Assembly: GCA_964035545.1 (NCBI GenBank) | Contig: OZ037765.1 | Location: 31,022,504 to 31,086,503, forward strand | Source: Bugula neritina | Lineage: Eukaryota > Bryozoa > Gymnolaemata > Cheilostomatida > Bugulidae | Reading direction: 5' to 3' | DNA length: 64,000 nt | Part shown: positions 35,871 to 47,900 of the stretch, in pieces | Layout of the letters: each line of letters begins with the position of its first letter | How positions within the stretch are numbered: position 1 is the first letter of the stretch | Made by a program: the position numbers and the translations under genes | Notes under the pieces: model-generated | What the model was told of the DNA's origin: nothing | What the model saw: only the letters and a program-made list of their open reading frames with translations | Databases searched by the model: none

Positions 35871-38800
35871 CTACAAGCTTTTGATCTCGAATAATTTCAC
35901 TTCGGTATCGTACCATATTGGTGGATCCACATTCCTAAAAAGGATAATTTACACATCTGATTTTTCGATTTGAACCAGTAAAATGTGCATATTCTACATC
36001 ATGTCCCAAATGAAAACATTTATGATGCAATGAAATAATGTAAAAACTGCTGTGTTTCTATTACCACAAATATTACCTGAGGTAGATTATGCCCCACATG
36101 TATGTCCTGAACCACATTGTAGTGCCACTATTAGCCTGGTATTTCCTAATGAGTATGGGGTGGGGCACGGGCAGCAGACCAACCAAAGTACCATGCTGAA
36201 GGAACTTCAAAATCTCTCCTTCATCAGTCAGATTCCTGCACCATTATATAAACGAGTGTATTGAGTGACATAGTAGTCAGTTGCGTAAGAAATGTGTATA
36301 TTAATCTAAAACCCACTTTGACAGTTATCCTTGAATAGTAAAAAATAAACATTAAAATAAGGTTACCATCATAGCTTTCCATCTGAATGCTTTGTTTTTT
36401 ATACCATATTACATAATAGTTGTGAACACTTGTCATAACATTGCTGCTGCATAGCAACAATTCTCCTTTATATAGTTGCCATAAAATTGACATTGCATAT
36501 TAACAAACCCTCTTACGGATATCATACAATTATTGCTGCATCAATTTAATTCAACTGTTGTAGAGCTGTCACTGCATAGTATCAACCTACTTGTGGTAGA
36601 ATTGTCACTGCATAGTAACAACCTACTTGTCAATGCAGATCTTTTCCACTTGAGGTACCAGCACCTGCAACAGTCTCATAATAGTCTGCAATGGTAGCTT
36701 CTGTTTCCAAGACATGACCCACTCGGAGGTGGCGGTGAAGTGTGCTGCCGTCTCTTGAGAATACATATCTGGAACTCTGGCTACACCCTCCTGACCAACA
36801 AAATCCACACTAACTGACCATTCAGTATGGAACTGATTTTGGCTTCAGGGAGCAAAATTTATTGATTCAAATACTACTTTCACCCATTTCAATGCATCCC
36901 TCAAATAAATTTAAAATGTAATTGGCATAATTGTATACATATTGCAGCCAAAGAGATGATGTTGGACAAGGGTTGTATTCCCATGTTGAGTAGCCTTTCC
37001 AATAAGCTGTTAAGTGTTCACCCTAAACTCAAGCACATCAAACTTGAATTAAGACCTATAATTTCAGTTAGACCCCACCACTGTCCATCAATCCTGGGTG
37101 AAACATTAAATTGCTATCAACAACATTACTGTCAGCTACCAAAGATGAGGCTATTAGGGCATGTAATTAGTAAAACCTGTAAATGGTGTCGAGGTGGTTT
37201 TTCATGAGAAGATTTATCGTCGTCATCTTCACCTTCATCGACCCCAAAATCTTCAGCCATATTATCCCCACCTGCCAGTTAAGTAGTCAGAATAAATACT
37301 GTTTGAGTGAAAGACAGATCAAGCTTAAAGTTTGCACTTAATGATTAAAATATAAATTAGATATGTTATTTTTAAAATTAAGAACAAAAATTCATTGCAT
37401 AAAATACTATTTCCTTATTAAAAATTTGCGTGAATTTTCTTCTTAAAATCATGTATAATAATAACATCAAGCTACACTGACTTTAAATAGACTGGGAACT
37501 ACGCAGTCACTTAAGTTTAGACTGGGAACTACGCACCAGCTGTCTCTTCAGATAGTGGTTTAGAAGAGGTTTGATCGTCATGGTTACTGCTATCGGCAAG
37601 AGTGGATGTAGGAGATTCTGCAGAGAATTCCATGCTAGCACTAGGAGTTGTCCTCTTTCCTCTTTTATTCAGGACTTTGTTTATGGTAGCCTGATCAGTG
37701 GAGAGATTGGCGAGCTGATGAAATGTTGCCCTTTTACGAATCAGCTGGTATATCAGATTACTGTTTCCTGGTAACACAGAGTACATTGCATGTTATAGAC
37801 AATATACCATCGAACTGGTACTGTATTATAGACAATATACCATCGAACTGGTACTGTATTATAGACAATATACCATCAAACTGGTACTATATTTTAGACA
37901 ACCTACCATCAAACTGATACTGTATGATGTTATTGAAGACCTCCAGCAAGAAGAAGACGTGGTGGTGATTAGCTGATTTGGCATAAAGAAACCATGGAGT
38001 GCTGAAGGCTTCAAGTAGATGCAGTAACTTAGCACTGGCCACCATGGATAGTGTCTTCAGATAGGGAGACACTGCAGCATAATAGCCAGAGATAAACAAT
38101 GACTACACAGCAGTATAGTGATGACGGCTTCCAGTGGTTTTAAGTTCTGCCAGCCCAAGGCTTTGTATTATTAAAAACTTGACTCACTAATCACAATCAA
38201 TATGCAGTTTTTTACATTACAAAAATATATTCTACAATAGAAATGGACAATAATTTATAAAAAGTATAAATGAGGTACTGATTTTACACAGCATAGAGTT
38301 TGGAAAATATGTTCAAAAATATAAGAAAAGATGCCGAGACCTTTTGAATTTCTTACAATTATACAAAGTTTATCTTCAGACGAACTGTGGTAGTAGTAGC
38401 AGTATTTAATGCAAGAAGAAAAACTATTCTAAAGCATCGGGTGTGTTTTAAATGATTTCAACAGATATAGTTATAACATGTGTATATTTATGTGTCTGTA
38501 TAAATGTCCATTTTTTAGTAAAAATTGAAATTTTCTTCAAGAAGCTAGTGATTGGTTAACAATTAGAAGGATGACATAAGTTCCTCTATCAGAGCAAATA
38601 ACTAGTTACACCCAACTAGACCCGAGTTCTCAGAATTTTTAACGTGTTTCACACCTTGTGAAAAATACAAATATTACTGTAGTAACAGTTGAAAGCATCA
38701 AACAACATATAAGATAAACTAATATAAATATTAAAATACTTGGTTATGAATAAAAGTAAATCATTAATGATTAGGTAAATATCTCTGCATAAAACAAGGA

Positions 38801-41800
38801 AAAGAGATACGAAACACTACATACTACATACCATTGACTATTATGGTTAGTAGGCAGTCAAATAAGGGCTGTAACTTAGGGTGCCCCACAGTAATTATCT
38901 TGTGGAAAACCTATAAATTAATAAATAAACTTATATTCAACAGCGCTGTAAGCTAAAAGAAAAGGTCTATGAGTGTTACTGTAGCGTGTGTTCTAAAATG
39001 AAACTGCCTTACTATGATGAGAAGGTCAGCATGCGTCCCCGAGAACACTGGAATGTCCATAGGAACTCGGGTGGTGTACGGTTTATTCAATCTCACACCA
39101 AAGTTACGCTCTCCACTCAAAAGAAGAATGATGAAGACACCAATATGCATCATACCGACTCGAGCTGCAAAAGATAAACGTGTGACCGACAACAGAGACA
39201 AAACTAATGCCGATAACTGTCCTCAACTGAACTTGAGTTTAATCCTGAAAATTTTTCGAAATCAAAATTGAAAAATCTGATCAAAGGCCACCACTGTAGT
39301 TGACGAATACAAAACAAACTTAAATGTCTTAAAGTTAAAGTTTAAAAGTTTAAAACATTTAATACTCATAGATTTTATTTCAGCTACGGATTTAAATTAA
39401 CAAGATTGAAAATTTATGGTTGTAATTAAAACACATTTGAGTCAAAAATTTAAGATGATTGAAAAGAGAAGATAACTATAATATAATAAATATCCTACAT
39501 TGGTCAGCTCTGGCGTCATTCAAATGATAGAGTATGGGGACCAAGACCTCTAGAACATCACTACTCTTTAGCACATAGAACATGAAAGTCTACAAATCAT
39601 TGTTATACAAGTCATTACCATAATGCTGTGTATTTATAACAAGACATGCTTGCTTACATTGAACGTTGATAACATGTCAAAGAGCTAGTAATATACAAAT
39701 GAAGCAAACAGTGATTTCAGAGTAGTTTTTATAACTTAAACTGTTTATCAACAAAAAAAATTCATCCTGAAATAATTAAACTAAATGGATATTATATCAA
39801 ATATTAGGCAATGAATAAAATTTTATGTAAGATTTTTTTAATTACAGTACAGTGTTACAGTGCAGTGTTACAGTACAGTGTTACAGTACAGTGTTACAGT
39901 ACAGTGTTACAGTACAGTGTTACGGTACAATGTTACGGTACAATGATACAGTAATGTGTTACAGTGCAGTGTTACAGCGCAGTGTTACAGTACAGTGTTA
40001 CAGTGTAGTGTTACAGTACAGTGTTACAGTGCAGTGTTATACAGTATATCAGTACAGTGTTACAGTATATCAGTACAGTGTTACAGTACAGTGTTACAGT
40101 ACAGTGTTACAGTACAGTGTTACAGTACAGTGTTACAGTATATCAGTACAGTGTTACCTTGTTGATGTCACACATCTTCCAGAACAGGACGAGCATCTCC
40201 TGGTAGAACTGAATCTTCTTACAAGAACCTGGAAGATACGTCTGAGTCAAGGGGTTGTTTAGCAAACGTGTCAGTCCTTTCAACATAAACGCAAAATCCT
40301 ACAACATAAACCAATCAAAACGTCTAAAAACAAACCAACACAAACTCGTAATTTATTCTGTCAAATAACTTTCCTCTATTAGGACATACTTATTCACCTC
40401 TACTAAGACATATTTACCTTTACCAAGATATACTTACCTCTACTAAGATATACTTACATCTACTAAGACAACTTACCCTTACTAAAACATCTTACCTCTT
40501 CTCGGTGAATTCTGGATAAATAGTTGACAAAGAGATTCTTAAATCCGGTTTCCTAAAACATGAATTAGAAAACTTACAGCTGACAAAACTTCAAATGTAG
40601 CACCTGTATTCAGATGTCAGAGTGCAGCAGGTGTCTGCCAGGTCATAACATACTGTATACGTAGAAAGGTGTCATGATATCTCACCGAGTTTTCAGAGCC
40701 ATCTTCTGAGTGAGACTCGAGGTCGTTCTCGAGACAGACACACATCACCTGGATGGCCACTTCAACCAGAGGCTCCCGTATATCGGTGACCATGAGATGG
40801 TTGTACGGGACTCCGTAGCCAACAGGATCGTAGGAACAGATGACATTGAGTAAAGAGGTGAACAATGGCAGAGCATGTCTGCAATACAACATGGCACAAA
40901 CTTGATGTCAGGGGAAGCAACTTCGCAATGATCAATTTTATAATTACGTGCATTCCTAAAAATCTTGGCTAAAATTTCCTTTTTTGTCTTGACGTATTCT
41001 ATATTTTAGAAATAATAACTAAATTGACGAACAGAATTCTAATGTGTAGAGTAAATATACCCCGTGACAAGATTACCTGTTTTCAGTAGATGTCAAATAT
41101 TCAACCCAGGGATTAGGGACAAGCTGATGATCTGAAATGGAGACAACAGACGACTAGTAGAAAGTTTAGATGCAAAATAATAGCCAACAGTCACAAAACA
41201 CATACAAGATAAATATGGAAGGTGTGACAAGCTGAAACCTAGAATATAACACACACAGACTTACCATTATTGATTTGATACATTGTGTAAGAAATACATG
41301 TTAGTATTAACTTGAGTATCTCAGTTTTATTCCCGTCATGCACAGTGTTGGTAGGAGGGGAGGTAGCAAACCCGACCCCAGCCGCCCATATGTATTCACA
41401 GCTATCAATTGATTGCAGATCTTCAGCGGTGTCCTAGTGAGTATAGCATATAATTAACCCACCAGATATAAAATCCACTAAACTATAATGACCAGTTTCT
41501 ATATTTCAAATAGCATGCATTAAACAGATACCAATACAAACCACATGTCTATGCTATCATATTGCATGCAGTAAGTTACGTGTACTCACCGGGCCCTCCT
41601 TTCGAATGTACTGCACAGTAAAATCTGGACAAAAGAGCAAATCCTACAAAGAAAAAATGGAGTATAAAAACACCAAAGAACAAATAAGTAAACTGACTTA
41701 AAAATATAAACAAATAATAATATAGTTGTGAAATTAAAACTAGCAAAACATATCCTCCCTTTACAGATAAAACATTTTAAAAACAAATATTTTTTATTAA

Positions 41801-44103
41801 ATTATTTCTTAAGAAAACATTGTATTTATAAAATCATTATGTGAAGTATTTTGTCATTTAACATATCATGTCATGGTAACAAGTGTTTGTATCTTGCATA
41901 TATCGGAGTAGATATTACTACTCACACACAGAGCATCTACGAGGTTGTGTGCTAAAGGTGCGCCAGGCTCTGTGCTCACATACTCTGCGTGGCTAGGAAT
42001 TGGAGACCAGAAGAAGCCACTCCAATCCACATCCTCAAATATGTAGGGTATGAGTCTCGTGAGAAGACGAATGCAGTTCAGCACTACAACCAAACGAGAG
42101 GTGATGCAACACCATTGCATTACCACAGTTGGGTGAAATATTAGTAATAACTCACTAAAGTTAAGGTCTTGTAAGGTTCACAGTCATATGTAAAAACTTG
42201 TTTTGCACATGCTCTGATAGACTTTGCAGACAAATCATTGGCTGCATCAACAGAAGAGAATTTTCACGAAAGTAACTTGAGATTAAAAATTTTTTCTAAG
42301 AATCCAACCTGTTTGCTGCTCGTGGACAGAGTTACACATGTTTTGAGCAGCTGATACAATCCTTTCAACTGCCTTGTAGCAAAGGGTAGCCATATTTGAT
42401 GGCATTTCCTCTCGCAATGCTCGCACCTGAAAATTTTTTAAACAAATTTTTGAATAACAAAGATACTTAAGTTTGTTTATCGAAGGGATCAGCCATGGTC
42501 TACGAGTTAGAGCATTTGCTTAGTAAACACAAAGTCATGGGTTCAAACCCCGACAAAGGCCATTGGTGATGTTAGGAAGAGCATCTAGTCATAATTGCTC
42601 CTGTGCCCCATCTGAATAAGTCCTTAGCCCAATTTAACAAAAAAAACCTTTGCATCAGGGGCCTCTCAGAGGGATAGTGACTATAAACATACTAAAGTTT
42701 ATTTTCAAGTTTTTCATCGAAGAAAAAGCAGAAAAATGATAAATGTAGCTAATTGATGTCTCACCTCAGTTGCAGGAATGAGCGCAAACACATCTTGGAC
42801 ACTAGTTAAGCTTTCAGACCAAAATTGGCTCCAAAAAGTTTCATTATTAGCTTCAACAGGCTAAAAACATTACATGAAGTAGCAAAGTATAAATATCACA
42901 TTGAAATAGTGAAGTTTTAGGTCATTTAGAAAACATTTTAATATTATTAGTATGAGCATAAATATTACTATCACCTTTACTTTTGAATTTTTTAGACATT
43001 TTATTTCAACATAATATTAATAGTACCAATTATTTTACTATTGGTGTTAGCTTTTTAATTTTAAATTTAATATTGATGAAAATATAAATATTATAGTTGT
43101 ATTTTAATTTAATTTTCTAATAAATATAATTTTTTTATTAATAAACTGTTATTTAACTTAATTTTTATTTTACTACAAATAATAATATATATTAAAGACT
43201 GTCACTTATACATTGGTCTACACAACGACAGGCACCGCTGTTCAACCCAATCAAAGGCTGTATCTCAGGGTCAAATCGATCAGCAGACGCCTACAAGCTA
43301 CACAATATATATTAATATTTACATAAACTGTCATGATGATTGCTTATAGTGATAATCTTCTAGCTTAAACTTAATTAGAAATTTTGTAAAATAATCACAA
43401 TGATAATCATAATGACCTAAATATAATGAATATTAATCATAATGATAAGCTTAAACTGTTAGTGTTAAACCAGTTAAAGCCAAAGTCAAACTGAAACTGA
43501 AACTAAACTAAAACTATGGCTAAATCAATTAGTATCAGTATTACTATTACTATTACTATTAGTATTACTAATAGTAATTAGTAGTTAGATAAATCGAAAT
43601 TTACTAACTCTAAGTTTAAATACTATTAGTATTACAATTAGTATTACTATTACTATTAGTATTACTATTAGTATTAGACTCACAGTTAGTAATATTCTAA
43701 TAAAATTAGTATAAGTATAAATTAAAGTAAAAGCAGAAGTTAAAGTATTAGACTTCGTATTACTAAGACTGTAACTGTAAGTTACACTGTGTAAGTGTAT
43801 TACATTTTTAATTAGTTTTACTTTTAGTTTTACTAAATTCAAATTAGTTATTACTATTACTATAACTATAAGTTATAGTATAACTATAAGTATAACACTA
43901 TAACTATAAGTATAACTATAACTTAAACTATTACTATTACTATTAGTATTAGTATTACTATTACTATTAGTATTACTATTAGTATTACTATTAGTATTAG
44001 TATTATAATTAGGTTATGCAGAATGAGAATATCTTACTTGTGTTTTCGAGGTCAGTTCAATAACTGCTTTTCTAAAATTCAACTTAGAATCTGAATTTCC
44101 CAT
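35871..44103 (-). CDS. HID1: HID1 domain-containing protein (dense-core vesicle / Golgi factor)
   Basis: Nineteen coding exons: 44103-44038, 42860-42765, 42426-42309, 42083-41926, 41643-41590, 41433-41265, 41131-41077, 40878-40686, 40552-40496, 40298-40158, 39589-39499, 39164-39013, 38910-38832, 38071-37907, 37767-37537, 37271-37177, 36790-36627, 36235-36077, 35934-35871. They give 768 residues (human 788) with every phase matching. The start MGNSDSKLNFRKAV has Gly2, the myristoylation site known for HID1. Strong landmarks follow: FWSQFWSESLTSVQDVFALI, PYIFEDVDWSGFFWSPIP, RHALPLFTSLLNVICSYDPV, GVFIILLLSGERNFGVRLNK, PVFSGTHADLL, LLHLLEAFSTPWFL, LPLQTIMRLLQVLVPQ and PIWYDTEVKLFEI at the C-terminus. 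HID1 is a peripheral Golgi protein needed for dense-core vesicle formation. The least conserved part is the acidic linker in exons 15-16. Tandem repeats overlap or abut the donors of exons 9, 10, 14, 15 and 17. Confidence 0.96.
36418..36630 (-). repeat. 36-bp duplication of the HID1 exon 17 donor with decayed copies
   Basis: On the minus strand the exon 17 border acaa|gtaggttg (exon end 36627) is repeated 36 bp further on, with intron base 1 at 36626 and 36590. The intervening sequence contains tactatgcagtgac in both copies. More diverged relatives (ttgctgctgcatag, attgacattgcata) continue toward 36418, suggesting an old array. Confidence 0.7.
37487..37537 (-). repeat. Short direct repeat at the start of HID1 intron 15
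   Basis: gcgtagttcccagtcta occurs twice, about 30 bp apart, starting two bases inside the intron. The second copy has lost the GT (actgcgtag), so only one donor is usable. Confidence 0.7.
37776..37925 (-). repeat. 33-bp tandem array duplicating the HID1 exon 14 donor
   Basis: On the minus strand the end of exon 14, cagtatcagtttgatg|gtaggt, is followed by three further copies of taccagtt(t/c)gatg|gtatattg at exact 33-bp steps. The equivalent last exon bases are 37907 (true), 37874, 37841 and 37808. The spacer tgtctataatacag is shared. Use of any distal donor would pass an in-frame TAG just inside the intron. Confidence 0.93.
39845..40158 (-). repeat. 13-bp minisatellite starting at the HID1 exon 10 donor
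   Basis: About 24 units of gtaacactgtact (minus strand), with a few variants (gatatactgtaac, gctgtaacac). The first unit coincides with the authentic donor aag|gtaacactg (exon end 40158). Each unit repeats ct|gtaaca, a weaker 5' splice-site-like word. Plus-strand open frames through this array (39852-40262) are Cys/Tyr/Ser/Val/Gln repeats and not genes. Confidence 0.9.
40385..40496 (-). repeat. 20-bp tandem array of 5' splice sites after HID1 exon 9
   Basis: Read on the minus strand, exon 9 ends gaagag|gtaagatg, and the following intron bases are tandem units of gtaagtatatcttagtagag. GT-type donors recur at intron-base positions 40495 (true), 40476, 40457, 40437, 40417 and 40397, spaced 19, 19, 20, 20 and 20. 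Several copies (ag|gtaagtat) match the donor consensus better than the true site does. Confidence 0.93.
42484..42705 (+). mobile_element. tRNA-derived SINE, copy 4
   Basis: Head with tggtctacgagttagagc and B box gggttcaaaccccg. Body ggccattggtgatgtt, aggaagagcatctagtcata and attgctcctgtgcccc, then aataagtccttagcccaa and tail agtgactataaac. It sits in HID1 intron 2 on the strand opposite to the gene. Confidence 0.85.
43400..44010. repeat. Degenerate hexanucleotide array in HID1 intron 1
   Basis: It contains runs of tattac/tattag (43530-43700, 43930-44010) and looser 6-bp-rhythm sequence (aactgaaactaaactaaaac, ataagtataactataac). The array ends about 30 bases from the exon 1 donor. Confidence 0.75.
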
Positions 44104-44921
44104 AGCTAGTGGAATAAATAGCAACCATATGGCAATGGTGAGTGTGTATATCTTTTACATACAGTAACAGGACGGGCGCAAAAAGCAATACGATGTCAAA
44201 ATAATATTATAATAATGTGCCATGTAGTAATGGTTCTACGGTTAGCTGCTTACACACTGAGCTGGAATATACCTGGAGAGGCCAAGGACGTTTTAGCGTG
44301 GCCAAATAGTTTAGCTCCGCCTTAACATGGAAAACTTAACCACGCCTACTTGTTTTGCACACAGCAGTAGTAGTAAAATCCATTATAAATGCAAGCTATT
44401 AGAGCTAATAAATTAAGGAAAACACTAAAAAATAATGAAAATTCAGCACTGTGAAGCAGGAATCAATTATTTTGTTTATTTTACTTTTGGTATTTGTAAT
44501 TTCATGACTAATTATCATTTTATGAAACATGTACCTCAAGTATATATGATGATAACTTTAATAACCTAACAAATGCATTACATATTTATTGATTAGATCA
44601 ACACATTAGTCAAAATGAAATGAAAAGCAACAGCAAAGCAAATTTCAGCCTTAGTACATGAAAACTGACAGTAAAGATAACAAGTATAAAAGTTTATAAA
44701 TAATATAAAAAACAGATGGTAAAACACAGCTTTACAAAACAGGCAAGTAACAGATTTCCTTAAACCTTTCAAAGTTTTAAATTCTGTTTTGAAAGCAATA
44801 AGAGATTAAAATAAAATTACAGAATAAACAAAAATTAATATTATATTGCAATAACAATATTTGTGATTATCTAATGTTATAATATAAATACAATAAATAT
44901 GATTAATTAACCACATCCTTA
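44104..44921. other. Intergenic region between HID1 start and THAP gene stop
   Basis: The first 250 bases upstream of the HID1 ATG are less AT-rich (for example ggccaaggacg, agctccgcctt) and presumably hold its promoter. I see no clear TATA box. The remainder is AT-rich 3' flank of the THAP gene, with no coding exon. Confidence 0.6.
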
Positions 44922-47900
44922 TTACTGGCCTCTAAACAGTACATTTTTGTTGCTACATTGCCTGAAATTTAGTTTGTGCATAGCAATATTTGTTAGTTTA
45001 GCAATGTGGTGCTGGAATAAGTCATAATAAACTTCAATAAGCAAATTTAAAAGGGAGAAATGATGATTTTCAATGCCTAATGATGTTTCCATGGAATGTT
45101 GAGCAATTCCAAATATGTCATATTTACCAATTTCTTGCTTCACATCTATTTGTAGCTGAAGTAATTTCACGAACTTTTGGCCTTTTAGGTGTTTGTGAGT
45201 GCATAAACAAGTGGTAATAACTCCATCTGAAGGTATAGTAAGCCCACCATTGTTTTTAACATGCAATAGTTTTTTGAGCTTACCATACTTGAGACTGCAG
45301 CACTCCTTGTTCACTAGAGCTTGCCTGCACTCTAGACATGTTACTTTTCTTAGTGCCTTTCGGACAACCCACCCAGAGATGTAGACAACAACATTACCCA
45401 AAACAGGGCCAGCTAAAACCCTTACTTTTTCAGCAGGTTTTAACTCATCATGAATGAAGATATCCGCATTATCTTCCTGAGAAAATGGTGGAATATAGCT
45501 AGTTGAAGCGAGAATAGCAGTTGTGTTATCTAATGGCTTAGAATTTCCTGAGTTGCCTGGATGTACACCACATCGGGTCACCAATTTTCTAAAGATAGAC
45601 TGAAAGCCAGTTACAGATGGGTTATTATTCCATCCACCTAAAACAGATATTAGGTTGACGACTTTAAAAAAATGCTTGGACATCAATTGCCTGTTCACAA
45701 TTAATGATTGGATTACGTTTACCCAGAAAAAATGATGTTTTTTAGAACACAAGCAAAACCTTGCATGCAATTAAGCCAAAAAAGTCATTTAATTTAAAAA
45801 ATGCACAATTGCTTTGACACCACAGTTTTGGAAATTTTTGAAAATTCATTATTCTTGTTTCTTGATATTCAAAAGTTGATAAAATATACTTCATATTGCA
45901 TGCATTTTAACCACTAAGCTCATGCAAAAAAATTCACTTTTCAACACAGTTGGTCCAGCCGACCATCTTAGTTGCACCTATCAAAGCAAAGTGAAAAACC
46001 GAACACCTGAAGGAAAGAGATAAGAGAGTAAGAGAACAAATGAACATGTTAACATAAGTGCATGCAGACTGGGCTTCATGCATAGCTGTTCAGAGCTATA
46101 GCATACCACAACGGCGAACTGCATTGAAGAAAAGCTCTAAATGGTCTTGCGAAAATTTATACATTAGCAGATAGTCGAGTGTTTTAGGCACCAACAGTTT
46201 CTCCACCAACCCAAATACTGTGTCAATGGCACATACAAGTCCAGTAATACAAACATGTCTGTAAATAACATAAATAGGGACAGGCACATATTAGATCTGA
46301 AATATAAGCAATTAACACTTTCTTTGTTAATAGGAAATTTACCTTTTGGTCTTGTACAGAGGTATCCCTTCATTATTCTTTAGGCCTAGCAAATATTGCC
46401 GTGTATCTTTCAGAAAAGGAGTGATGACACTGATACCATTGAGATGTAAAGGCTGCTTGTAGCCTTTAGCTATTGCTGATCGACTATTCAGGATGTCAAA
46501 CAACCGATCAACTCGCTACAGAAAAAGTAACATCAACAGAACATGGGACGATTGCAGTTACAGTATTTTAAAGAAATAAAGCCAAAAGCTGTAACAAACC
46601 CTATTTATACCAGGCTTACAGTCAACATTTTCCATCCATCTATAAAACATTAATTGTTGTCACATGATGTAGTCAATATCTAAGGATTATTTTATTTCAA
46701 ATGCTGATTAAAGAACATCTTACCGCCTCAGGGATCGTGGGGATGGGAGTGTCATGTAACTTCTGAGAAACTCATAAGCCTTTGGTGAGTAGAGATGTAG
46801 CGTTAGTGCAAATTTTTGCTGACTTTCTGAGTATTTGCCACGGAGTGGAGTGAATAGGCCATCAGGAACATCTGTATGGTAATATCAACTTTAGACAGAG
46901 TTTCAACTGAAAATGTCAAGGCGTTATTAAATTGTAAAATCATACCAGCAAAACCTTTCAACTTTTCCTCCAATTCACCATTGATCAAACTTTTTTCTCT
47001 GACCAACTTGATGCATTCTGCAAGCTTCATTTTTGATCTTTTGGCACGTCTAGTTGAATTGCTAACTTGCTTCTGTAATTGGCTAACCTTTTCTTCTAAA
47101 AACCTAACTCTTTGCTTCAAAGCATCGGGAGTGGTACTATAGCAATGATCCTGTATCATATGAAATTATTCAACTTTAATACAAAAATAACCAAATGTAG
47201 AAAAAATATATTATTATAGTATACAGCACAGCTATTTACCATAAAGTGGCAAGTAAATACATCAATATTAAGTCATAGTTAAATAAGCTATCTAATAACC
47301 TTAAGAACTACAGCTGCTGAAGTGTTCAAGCTCATTTTAGTGGTTTCAATTGAAATCTCATCTTTTTCTTCAGCACGGCGACTAGTATGAGTAGTTCGGG
47401 GAGTTCTTTTTCTCTAAAAATTGAAATATACAGATGTGCAAGCACAATAATTAATTTTATCATTCCAATGACTGTTGCATGAATATCAACTTACTATAAG
47501 TCTCTCTGGAACAGCAACCAATTCCTCTGCTGGAACAGCTCCACTTCGCAAACGCCGAGGTTGGCTTGTGCTTTCGAAAGAATCGCTATAAAAATGATCG
47601 CTACACAGTAGAGATCTTTCACTAGGTTCTTCTTGGCGGCGAGAAACTTTCCACCAAACATTCCAACGACTGAAGTCCTTCTGCTTGTTGGGAAATCTAA
47701 ATAAAAAAATACTGCACTAGCCAAAATTATTTACAAACTGATATGTTATGCTTTATCAATAGTGCAACCTATTTAAACCATAAAAACATTAAAACTTTAG
47801 GTAACCGTAAAATCCAATATCAATCAACAGAAGATTTTCAATATTTATTAAAGAGAGTAAATTAATCCAGTAATGCTTTAAAAATAATAAACTTGCTGTA

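Noticed and set aside
36052-36264. 70-aa plus-strand open frame
   Set aside because: Antisense to HID1 exon 18, whose minus-strand product matches the family (QHGTLVGLLPVPHPILIRKY).
39852-40262. 136-aa plus-strand open frame (Cys-Tyr-Ser-Val-Gln repeats)
   Set aside because: It is the translation of the 13-bp minisatellite plus the antisense of HID1 exon 10; the period keeps several frames open at once.
46516-46599. Hidden transposase catalytic exon between the HTH and NSR motifs of the THAP gene
   Set aside because: The interval is only 84 bp with standard splice ends; there is no room for the missing ~200 residues, so the loss is real in this assembly.
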